From Crambe crambe (taxonomy: Eukaryota; Porifera; Demospongiae; Poecilosclerida; Crambeidae): a stretch of DNA of 64,000 bases. Shown here piece after piece: positions 45,956 to 58,000 of this stretch. The notes beneath the pieces are model-generated. The model worked only from the letters and a program-made list of their open reading frames with translations. It was not told the origin of the DNA and did not search any database. Made by a program: the position numbers and the translations under genes. Positions within the stretch are counted from its first letter, which is position 1, and each line of letters starts with the position of its first letter. The stretch is from assembly GCA_963924555.1 (NCBI GenBank), contig OZ004598.1, positions 1,636,501 to 1,700,500 on the forward strand, given 5' to 3'.

Positions 45956-48823
45956 ATGAGTCATCTTTTTGTTTTCTTTGGTCTGTTAACCTTGTTGGAG
46001 GGTGTCAGTCTTTCTCCGCGAGCCACAGCTCCTGAACTTCCAGCACTGAGGGTGACTGCAGTCTCTCACTACGACTTGGGAAGAAGCATAGTAAGAACTA
46101 GATTGCAATCATAGCCAGGCAGTTGCGACTACGGTAGTAGAACCGTATAGCAGCTGTAGTTGCATAACTTCATATCTTTTTCTGGTTTTAGGGAGGGAAA
46201 TTTAAGGATGAGATCAAGACTGCAATCTCTAAGAACTCTTTCTTCAATGAAAAGATCCTATCTTACAACAAGACTGCAGAGGGAGCTCATATATACAGTG
46301 ACTTGCTGAGTGCTGTGAACACTTCATTACCACAGTATTTGGATGAAGTGTGGGGCATGGCTGATGGTGCTGGAATAGAATTTTCTGTGGTAGGTTTGCC
46401 ATGGTAATGCAGTGATTCTTCAATTGGATTCCTTCAGTAGTTCATTATACAACAATGAAATCCTATTAATTGTGCTCTCATAGCATTGCTATAAACAGAG
46501 AATAGAACAGCTTGTGAGTAGTGAAATAACAGACACATTTAGTAACCAATTGCTCAATCCAATGTTTAATACAGCAGCTGTCGAATGCTGAGAGTTTTTA
46601 TTTTTTATTTTTTTATGATGGTGAATTTATATTGTAGCTCTTTCTGTGGAATGTTCAATTTGAGCTGGAGCTGTTGCTGGAGGACACCACTCCTCTTCCT
46701 TCCTGCTCTGACTTGTATATAGACAATGCACAAGGAGAGGTATATACGTCCAAACTTGCATGCTACTTAGGATTCTTCATACACTTGCTGTAGTTTAAGA
46801 CAGTATACAGATATGTAGGTTAGCTGATTACTCCTGAGGATATCAATGGTGATTTTAGTGATACCTTGTACATAACTTTTTCTTACATTCCATACAGACA
46901 ATTATGGGTCACAATGAAGATGGAAGTACGTCAGACATGGCCACCAGTTATCTGGTCAGTGCTGAGATCTTGAGTCTCGATGCACAGATGCCTCTTGAGA
47001 ACTTCACAGCATTCTGCTACCCTGGAGAGCTGTGTGGAAATGCCTTTGGATTCAATCCAGCAAAGAATTTAGTTTTCAGTGTGAATGCTGTCTTTCCTAA
47101 GAAGATCAATACTAATGCTATAGGTATGTACATCACTCTGCACTGCAAGCTATAGAAAACTAGGCTATGCTATGGCTACATTCTAAACATAAATCTGTTC
47201 CATTTTCTAGCCTCCACGTCCCATTGACAAAGACACTTAGAAAAAGTTGCTAGTCTACTGCATATTTGTCTTGAACTTTGAACTTTCAATTGATCGCATA
47301 GAGATGCTCATGCACATGTGGTTTTCAGTTAGCCTATACTTTCAATGTACACCTACCTGACCATAAGAAAATGAAGCAACATGCCTATCTAAAGTTTTAA
47401 TTATTTACTAGCTATCTATAACCTGACTTCTTCAGTCTTGACTTTTGGCCAAGGGTTACCACTGGGTTAGTTCTGTCATGCTATAACGGCAAATGAAGGA
47501 TGTATGGAAGGATGAAGTCAAATTTCAGGGCACTGTCACAAGGTGATGTGCCCACTTTTGACTTCATCCTTCCATAATCTCAAAAGGTCATACCTATATA
47601 TATCCTTTTTACTGTTACTTGTAGTTATGACAGGTGCCAAAGTTTCATAAAGAGGGTGGGGAAAATCCTTCCTTAATTTCCAGTGATTTCACTGCCCAAT
47701 CATAAATTTTTTCCTGTGATTGTTCAAAACTAGTTTATGGAATTCTAATAATTCTAGCACGTAATTTCCTGAACCGAGCAATTATTTCTCTACCATACAA
47801 TGCGATCCCTGCTGTTCTCACCTCCATGCGCTGTTCATCTGGCTTCAGTTTGAACATCGGTGACTTGAACACTCTTTCTTTGTCTAACATTGAAGTGGAT
47901 CCTGACTCCGCTGTCCACACAGAGTACCAGAATGGGACTGGTTACCACTTCAATATGTGAGTATTATAGTTATCATTTTCAATAATATTATTGACTATGT
48001 TACTGACTTTGGAAGTTTTGGAACCTGCTTAAATTCGTACACAACAGGGCTCGCAATAACAGTCAGTCACAGGACATTTTCTTCATTTTATCTTGCCAAT
48101 TTTTCTATTATAGCTCTACATTAAACTGCTATTAGATAATCATGTCCAGACAATAATAGTGTTACTGTGAGCCCTGATACAACACTTTCCAATCCTAAGT
48201 CTTTCCTTACTGAGTCAGTTCATTTTAGGACAACCTCCTTTGATTACTACTAACAGTGGAAAAACTTGGGATCCCTCTGTAATATGTACTAATTCACCCC
48301 TGAATTAAGGACATCTGGACACTTATTACTGGTTCCTAAAAGTGTTCATGTTAGTAGTTACACTGTAGCTAGTACATAATATTTTGTAGAACACGACCAT
48401 TTTTTTGGTTTCCAGGTACTTACACAGTGATGCTGATGATCGAGAAGACCTGAGTTCTGAACACCGACTGAGGAGAGTGAGAGAACTGCCTCCTCCTACC
48501 AGTGCTAGTGACATTTTGTCCATATTGGGAGATACCAAGGACACAGACTATCCCATTTACCGCACTGCCACTCTCCCTGACTCAGGAGAAACTTTAGCCA
48601 CAGGTTAGTATTAAAGATAAGTAAAGAATGAAACACATTGTGGTAGGGAAGCATTGCTAGCCTTGCCGTGCTCTTCCAGTGACTCATACAGGCATTATAA
48701 GTTAAGTATGTGTTACATGTATTTTTAGGTTTATTTGATCTGACTAAAAAGATCATGTACATTTATCGAGGCAACCCAGCACAAGGAAGTCCCCAGAACA
48801 CCATCTACATGACACCTTATTGA
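45956..48823 (+). CDS. Peptidase C45 / acyl-CoA:6-APA acyltransferase-like NTN hydrolase
   Basis: Seven exons (45956-46090, 46192-46389, 46638-46739, 46898-47123, 47758-47956, 48416-48603, 48729-48823) give 1143 nt, 380 aa. It starts with a signal peptide (MSHLFVFFGLLTLLEGVSLS). The core PSCSDLYIDNAQGE then TIMGHNEDGS (146-155) matches the C45 family, which includes fungal isopenicillin-N acyltransferase and Drosophila Tan (387 aa), enzymes that self-cleave before a Cys and then form or break an amide bond. Cys134 is the likely nucleophile, but the residue before it is Ser, not the usual Gly. RNFLNRAIISLPYNAIPAVL and LFDLTKKIMYIYRGNPAQGS fit the family's C-terminal half. The substrate is unknown. 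It starts only 151 bp after the AGXT2 stop and ends tail-to-tail with the receptor gene 177 bp away. Confidence 0.87.
47503..47576. mobile_element. Short foldback element in intron 4 of the C45 gene
   Basis: TATGGAAGGATGAAGTCAAA...GGGCAC pairs with GTGCCC...TTTGACTTCATCCTTCCATA across a 14-bp loop. It may be a MITE relic or a simple hairpin. Confidence 0.65.
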
Positions 48824-49000
48824 CCTTAACTAAATTAATTTTACGTATGTACTACATTTTGTATTATTTTCCTTATACACAAATTCTTATGATGTGATCT
48901 ATTGTATGCATAAAATATAAAGATACAAATGTGAGGAATTGAGGATTTAAAAAAATGGGGAGTATATAGCCAGCTACATGGAGCTAGCAGGTTATTAGTT

Positions 49001-52000
49001 TTAATCAATTCTTCTCTCTTCTATCTTATCTTTGTCTGGTTGCTGCATAATATTAGTCTCTTCGATTTCTTCAGTAGACAAGTAAGATACAGGTGGCCTG
49101 TCAATATTGGGTATAAGGAAGTGGAGTTAAAGACCATGCAACCTCAAAGAGATGTCCTACTGTGGAATCTCACTAATGGGAGACACACTGAAAGAGGACA
49201 AGCCTCAGATCAGAATAAGGATAATGACATCTTTTAGTTGAAGGTTTTACTAATGTTTTGAGGATAAGCCTCATTTTATTATTATTACACTCTATTAATT
49301 TTGGGCAGTCATAAGTGGATCTTTCTAGCCTTTAATGAATACTATACCTGATGCTGTCATGTGCCGCTTCCAAATCCTTAGTTGTGCGATATCTTGCATG
49401 AATCTCAAATGAATTTGGTGCTGCTACTGCTCCTGCATTAATAGCTAATAAAGTCTGACAGGTTCTGTCCCTTATGCAAAGCAGTGGGTCTCTTTAACTA
49501 TCAATCTTGTCTGAATACTAGCAGACGAGCACATATAGCATGTGTGACTCTTGATGAACAGTTCTCTTTGTAACTAGCTACATTAGAGTTACTGAAGTAA
49601 AGTGTTTAAAATTGTATCTATTATAACATTTACCTGGAGTGAACTTTCTTTTCTGGGATTTTTTGAGTGCAGAGAGACAACAGCATGAAACAACAACTAG
49701 AACAATCAAACTCAGCAACAAGAGAACTGCCAGAGCTACAATTACTGCCAGTGCAATTATCGGACTAATGGATAATTCCACAGCTGGAGTTGATTCAACC
49801 ACTGGACCTACAGAAAAGTCATCATTAGTTTTACTAATTTGTAAATGAAAGACTAAGTTGGGCATCGTTGCATCAAGAGTAGAGTGATAAAAGACACTCC
49901 AAATGAGGACAAACCTCTCCTCTGTAAACATACTCTATATAAAAGGGCATCCTTTGACAAAATGCTGGGTCCCAAGTCTGTCCATTATTCAGAAGTACAG
50001 TGTATTGTAAATTACCTCTGATTCCACAGTTGGAGCCAGTGAAGTCACTTGGACAAACACATGTAGTTGAAGTTCCAATACCTTCTTCACAAGTGCCACT
50101 ATTTTGACATGTCTCAGTGGTACAAAATTCCAAATCTGTTGCACAAGATCTTCCAGTGAAACCATCCAGACATCTGCAAGTGGTGAGATTTCTCATTCCT
50201 TCTACACATGTCCCTCCGTTGAGGCAGGAATCAACCTGACAGAAAGGTAAGTCAGTCCCACAATCATCACCTGAAAATCCACTGGGACAATTACAACTCG
50301 TGGCTGGACCAGTTCCTTCCACACAAGTCCCACCATTGAGACAAGTATCTGGTCCGCAATCTGGTAGATCTATACCACAATCTAGATCAGTGAAACCATC
50401 AGCACACATGCATCTGGTCTGAGTGCCTACTTCCTCTATACAAGTCCCACCATTGAGACAAGTAGTAGGAGTACAGAAGGACTCGTCAATCTCACAAGAA
50501 GCACCACTGAAACCATCAGAGCAGTTGCAACTAGTGAGGGTACCAAGTCCTTCTACACAAGTGCCTCCATTCATGCAAGAATCTGGTCTGCAAGAAGGTA
50601 AGTCATTCTGACAAGAATCACCATCAAATCCTTCAGTACAGTTGCAACTAGTAGCTGGTCCAAACCCTTCCACACAAGTACCTCCATTCATACATTGCTC
50701 TGAAGTACAAGCCACGAAGTTTGGGTCATCTTCATCACACACCATACCAGCATAACCATCTGGACATCTGCATGACACCATATTCCCAATTCCCTCCATG
50801 CATGTTCCTTCATTCTGACAAGTATCAGGTGTGCAGAAAGAAAGATCCATACTACAGTTACCACTTGTGAAACCATCAGGACACATACAGCTTACAGATG
50901 TTCCCAAATCTTCCATGCAGGTACCACCGTTAAGACAAGTTTCATTCATACAAAAGTCAAGATCTATCTGACAGTCTATTCCTGTAAATCCATCAAGACA
51001 TTCACAAGATATCAAAGTACCTATTCCCTCCCTGCAAGTACCTCCATTCATGCATGAATCTGGCAGACAGAAAGATAAGTCATTTTCACAAGAATTACCA
51101 TCAAAACCTACAGAACAGTTACAACTGGTAGCTGTACCAAACCCTTCAATGCAAGAACCTCCATTTCTACATGTGTCTGGTCTACAAAAAGACAAGTCAT
51201 TCTCACAAGAATCACCACCAAAACCTTCAGTACAGTTGCAACTAGTAGTTGGACCAAATTCCTCCACACAAGTACCTCCATTCATACATCGCTCTGAAGT
51301 ACAAACCACAAAGTTTGGGTCGTCTTCATCACACACCATACCAGCATAACCATCAGCACATCTACATGATACCATTCTTCCTGTTCCCTCTACACATGTT
51401 CCTCCATTCTGACAGGTAGTTGACATACAGAAAGAGAGATCCACACTACAATTACCACCTGTGAAACCATCAGGACACATACAAATAACTAATGGTCCAA
51501 GGCCATCCATGCAGGTGCCTCCATTAAGACAGGTTTCATTTATACAAAAGTCAAGATCTATCTGACAAGAGTCTCCAGTAAATCCTCCAAGACATTCACA
51601 AGTTACCAAAGTACCTACTCCCTCCCTGCAAGTGCCTCCATTCATACAGGAATCTGGTCGACAGAAAGGTAAGTCATCCTGACAGGAATCACCACCAAAG
51701 CCTTCAGAACAGTTGCAACTAGTAGCTGGTCCAAACCCTTCCACACAAGTACCTCCACTCAAACATCGCCCTGAAGTACAAGCTATATGATTTGGGTCAT
51801 CTTCTTCACAAATCATTCCAGTATACCCTTCAGTGCAATTGCACGATATTGCAGCTCCTTCCCCTTCCAAACATGTTCCTCCATTCTGACAGATATCTGA
51901 TGTACAAAAGTCTAAGTCAGTCTCACAAGAATCACCACTAAAGCCTTCAGTACAGTTACAACTAATAGCTCTACCAATCCCTTCCACACAAGTACCTCCA

Positions 52001-55000
52001 TTCATACAAGAGTCAGGACGACAGAAATCTAGGTCATTCATACAAGAATCACCATCAAAGCCTTCTGTACAGTTACAACTAGTAGCTGGACCAAATTCCT
52101 CCACACAAGTACCTCCATTCATACATCGCTCTGAAGTACAAGCAACAAAGTTTGGGTTGTCTTCATCACATACCATACCAGCATATCCATCTGCACATAT
52201 ACACGATATCATTCTTCCTGTTCCTTCCATGCATGTTCCTCCATTCTGACAGGTAGTGGGCATACAGAAAGAGAGATCCACACTACAATTACTACCTGTG
52301 AAACCATCAGGACACATACAAATAACTAATGGTCCAAGGCCATCCATGCAGGTGCCTCCACTAAGACAGGTTTCATTCATACAGAAATCAAGATCTATCT
52401 GACAAGCATTCCCTGTAAATCCCTCAAGACATTCACAAGTTGTCAAAGTACCTACTCCCTCCCTGCAAGTGCCTCCATTCATACAGGAATCTGGTCGACA
52501 GAAAGGTAAGTCATCCTGACAAGAATCACCACCAAAGCCTTCAGAACAGTTGCAACTAGTAGCTGGTCCAAACCCTTCCACACAAGTACCTCCATTCATA
52601 CAAGACTCAGGAGTACAAGCTATATGATTTGGGTCATCTTCTTCACATATCATTCCAGTATACCCTTCAGTGCAATTGCACGATATTGCAGCTCCTTCCC
52701 CTTCCAAACATGTTCCTCCATTCTGACAGATATCTGATGTACAAAAGTCTAAATCAATCTCACAAGAATCACCACTGAAGCCTTCAGTACAGTTACAACT
52801 AATAGCTCTACCAATCCCTTCCACACAAGTACCTCCATTCATACAAGAGTCAGGATGACAGAAAGGCAAGTCTATTTCACATCTACTACCATCAAAACCA
52901 TCAGAACAATTGCAGCTAGTGAATGTACCCAACCCTTCCACACAAGTGCCTCCATTTTCACAAGAGGTAGGAGTACAGAAAGGCAAGTCTATTTCACATC
53001 TTGCACCATCAAATCCATCAGAGCAATTGCAGCTTGTAAATGTACCCAACCATTCCACACAAGTGCCTCCATTCATGCAAGAATCTGGTTGACAAAAATC
53101 TCGGTCATTCATACAAGAATCACCATCAAAGCCCTCTGTACAGTTGCAACTAGTGAGAGTACCAAGTCCTTCAATGCAGGTTCCTCCATTCAAACAAGAA
53201 TCAGGTCGGCAGAAAGGTAAGTCATTTTCACAAGAATTACCATTAAAACCTTCAGAGCAGTTGCAGCTTGTGAGTGTACCAAACCCTTCTACACAAGTAC
53301 CTCCATTTATACAAGAGTTGGGACGACAGAAAGGTAAGTCATTTTCACATCTATCACCATCAAAACCATCAGAACAATTGCAGCTAGTGAGTGTACCCAA
53401 CCCTTCCACACAAGTGCCTCCATTTTCACAAGAAGTACAAAAAACTAAGTCACTTTCACATCTCGTACCATCAAAGCCACGAGAACAGTTACAACTAGTA
53501 GCTAGTCCAAACCCTTCCACACAAGTACCTCCATTCATACAAGAGTCAGGACGACAGAAAGGTAAGTCATTCTCACAAGAATCACCATCAAAACCAGCAG
53601 AACAGTTACAAGTAGTAACTCTACCAAACCCTTCAATGCAAGTACCTCCATTTCTACATGTGTCTGATTGACAGAAAGACAAGTCATTTTCACATCTATC
53701 ACCATCAAATCCATCAGAGCAATTGCAGCTTGCGAGTGTACCCAACCCTTCCACACAAGTACCTCCATTATTACAAGAGGTAGGAGTACAGAAAGGTAAG
53801 TCAATTTCACATCTTGCACCATCAAAGCCACGAGAACAGTTACAACTAGTAGCTGGTCCAAACCCTTCCACACAAGTACCTCCATTCATACAGGAGTCGG
53901 GACGACAGAAAGGTAAGTCATTCTCACAAGAATCACCATCAAAACCAGCAGAACAGTTGCAACTAGTAGCACCAACTCCTTCAATGCAAGTACCTCCATT
54001 TCTACATGTGTCTGATTGACAGAAAGACAAGTCATTTTCACATCTATCACCATCAAATCCATCAGAGCAATTGCAGCTTGTGAGTGTACCCAACCCTTCC
54101 ACACAAGTACCTCCATTTTCACAAGAAATAGGAGTACAGAAAGTTAAGTCAATTTCACATCTTACACCATCAAAGCCACGAGAACAGTTACAACTAGTAG
54201 CTCTGCCAACCCCTTCCACACAAGTACCTCCATTCTGACAGGTAGTGGGCATACAGAAAGGAAGGTCCACACTACTACAGTTACCACCTGTGAAACCATC
54301 AGCACAAGCACAACTGATCGTTGTATTCCGTCCCTCCATGCAAGTACCTCCATTCAAGCATGTATCAGGTGAGCATGTGCATATATAATTTGTTGTGCGA
54401 TCTACTTGAGAACAGACTCCTCCATTAGTACATGGTCTGGTCAAGCAAGGATCTAAAAAGTGCACATTTAATAATTATTATTATATCATTATGCAGATAG
54501 TAGATATCAGAGAGTCTCTAAGTAGGGATGGCATGGACTATAATACTTAGTATTTTCTTTCACAACTTCAGAATACTTCCCTCCTACAGTCAGCAACTCC
54601 TAACTTGAAGGTCCAAGAATCAAAAATGTAGGTTGAAAGCTATTTTGAAAAGGTCGAGTTAAAGGTAAAGGATTATAGTGCAGTCAATTTGAAATAAGTT
54701 GTTTGATGATAAGCCTTGATGCAACAGTATATCAAGTACATATCAGTAAAGGCCTTAGAAAATTATATACAAAAATAGCAATCTTATCTTATTATAAACT
54801 GCAGATCTGCATCAGATTCATTTCAGCTCATACAATATTACAATGAAAACCTCCAATGAACTACACAGCTACAATACATGAACTTTAACTTGGTACAGTT
54901 GCCTGTAATAAAATAATTAAAAAGGTGATGAACAAGTAAAGCTCTAAATAGAAAAGAAAAGCAGGGATAGCTGTGTGTGGTTCAAAAAGTTCAGTAACAA

Positions 55001-58000
55001 GAGAGTGAACTTCAGTCAAGTAACCCCACCTTACCCATCACCAATATTACCAAACTACGAGCTAACTATTCTTACTTCACCCCACAAGATGATATAAAGG
55101 GAGTGAAGTAGGACTAGTTAGCTCATAGTTTGGTAATGGGTAAGGCAGGGTTATTAACTGAAGTTCACTCTCTTGTTGATAAACTTTTTTGAACTGCACA
55201 CAGCCATCCCTACTTTTCTTTTTTACTTAGAATAAATATTTTTTCCTTCATTGCAATCTAATTTCACAAATTCCATCTTCCACGTGTTATCAATCTTACA
55301 GCTTTTATTGTACGAAATGGATGGTGAGGTTGCATTTAGGGATTCCATGTCTACGAAGAGTGTTGGACTCCTGTTCTGGGTGTCTATATTCATATCCCAA
55401 CACAGTAATTATAAATAAGTTGTACTACCATTGGCAATTATTCCAAGGGAACATATCTGCTGTATGCATAAGAAGGAATAGGGTCAAATCATGAGAGCTA
55501 TATGTACTTCACTGGATCAGATTTTAGTAACCCAAAGATCACTAGCTATAGAAAAAGTGGTCAAAAAAATTCTCATAGGTCATGCATAAAAATTATACTA
55601 GACACTTACCAGGAGGGACCAATTCAACTCTTCCACTAATGAACGGGGATTCGCTAAAGAAGATGCCACTTTCTGAGTTGATAAAAAGAGCTAGAAAGAA
55701 AGTCATGGATGATGGTTGCAGAAGAGGAGCATTGAGGGAGTACATGAAGTCGACTTGGTCACGTAGTCTCATAATGGAACCTCTTGCAGTGTTGTCCAGG
55801 AGAGTGATCTCTGATGAAAGTGGGTTGTCAGGTGGAGCGTAGTATATTTTTAAACCACCATCCATAGCACCATTTAAATCGAATGTGCCAGTACCTACAC
55901 TTACAGATCCACTGGAAGACAATATCATGGTAATGCCGTCATTCTCACTCCCACTAGGAAAATTAGCACCAAAATTAAATCTGTCGATTATGACTGTGAA
56001 TGGTATGCTGATGCTTCCAGAAGTTCTATCAGTAGTTATAGTGATGTTATATGAAGATGCATTGGCCATTGCTTCATAGTTTGATCCAACTGCAGAAACA
56101 TAACAGAAAAAACCAACACAGTATTGAAGCTGGCTTGTTGTCCCTGGTGTCTTTATTTGGCAGAATGGAATGGAATGTTAAATTGAGCATGTGCAGTAGT
56201 CTAAACTATTACATAGCTACAGATACAATACACTGACCAAGATTGGAAACAAGTCACATGACCTCACTGAACTAATACAATTTTTTGTGTGCAATACATG
56301 TTTTGCGATACGCAAACATTTTTATTCTAGCAGGACATATGCAATACTGTGATAAGGAAGCGAAGAGAGTGGGTGAAGAGTTTGTGTAACTAACAATTAC
56401 CAGGAAGCCAGAGAGCATAGGTATAGCAAGCTATAATCACAATTATGCTATAACACAGGTGGAACATAGAGCGTCTAATCTAATCTTTATACTGTAGCTA
56501 TTTGTGACTCTGTCTGTCATTATGGCCTTCAGTTTAAGCCCACAGCTAGCTATCAAGCACCAAGAGTCGCAAGAATTTACCCCAGCAAGATCATAACAAC
56601 CAACTATTCATTAGTAATGTTTGCATGTCTCCTGTGTTTAAGCGAGATGTCCATACTTTCGACCTTGTATGCTTCGTAATTACAAACTTTATTATTTATC
56701 ATTGTACATGTGCAGCATTACAGCCAATGAGGGCAAGACTATAAAGTCTGTAGCGTAGCTAAATGGTGCTCTTGACCATTCCATTTCACCATTCCATTCC
56801 ACTGAATAAAGACACCCCTTACAAATTTTACATTGACTATTTTTAGAGCAAAAAGTATTGCAAGGGTGGGGTCTGGGAACGAGATTAGGGTGATACCAAA
56901 TAAATTTTTAGGGAGTTTGGGAAGTGATGATGAAAAGGTATCTAGCTATAGATTGCATTGTAGAACAATGCAATCATGACTTAGCCTGTGTTTCCAAGCT
57001 AATTCTAATTAAGATTACTTGGCGATGTACGTACATTCAATGACTCACTTACATGCTGTACAATTCCTTGTGGTGATGTCACCATAGTAGAACAGAGGAC
57101 ATTCTAGTACACATGAACCGTTCAGTGGGGAATAGAACATTGCTGACTCACAGAGCTCTGTTAAAATACAGAAAAGTGAGGAATAGAAAGCTGTCATTGT
57201 AAAAAATGAAGCCTATAATGCATAGAGATTTCATTTCCACCCAGATAGCTATATATGATTATACTTACTAGTATTGTTATACTGTCTTTTGAACAGGAAG
57301 TGGACTAGGGACTGGGTATTATTATGCTGTATTAAAGTTGATGATTGTGAGGATAATATTATCATTCTATATAACTATCACTTGCTAGCTAGTACGTAGC
57401 TCTGCACAGACCTGTGATAGCTATTCTCAAGTGCACTGTCATAAGTGTGAATGTTTGAGAGATCTCTTTGATCAAAAAGGTAACACACAACTAGACATTG
57501 AAACCCCTACAAGCAATAAGTACCACAACTATCACCTCACCTTCATTTCTGCTGTCTGTTGTTGTTTGAGGAAATTCACAGTTAGATCCATTGAAATTAG
57601 CTTGACAGACACATGTAGTTAAGTTTCCGATACCTTCTTCACAAGTGCCACCATTTTGACATGTCTCAATGGTACAAAATTCCAAGTCAATTTCACAAGA
57701 TCCTCCAGTATAACCATCCAGACATCTGCAAGTGGTGAGATTTCCCAATCCTTCTACACATATCCCTCCATTGAGACAAGAATCAACCTGACAGAAGGGT
57801 AAATCAGTCCCACAATCATCACCTGAAAATCCACTAGGACAATTACAACTTGTCACTACACCAGTTCCTTCCATACAAGTCCCACCATTCAGACAAATAT
57901 CTGGTCGACAATCTGGTAGATCTATACCACAATCTAGATCAGTAAAACCATCAGCACACATGCATCTGGTCTGAGTGCCTACTTCCTCTATACAAGTCCC

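Noticed and set aside
52855-53671. Plus-strand frames of 121-175 aa over the EGF exon
   Set aside because: Antisense shadows of the EGF repeats.
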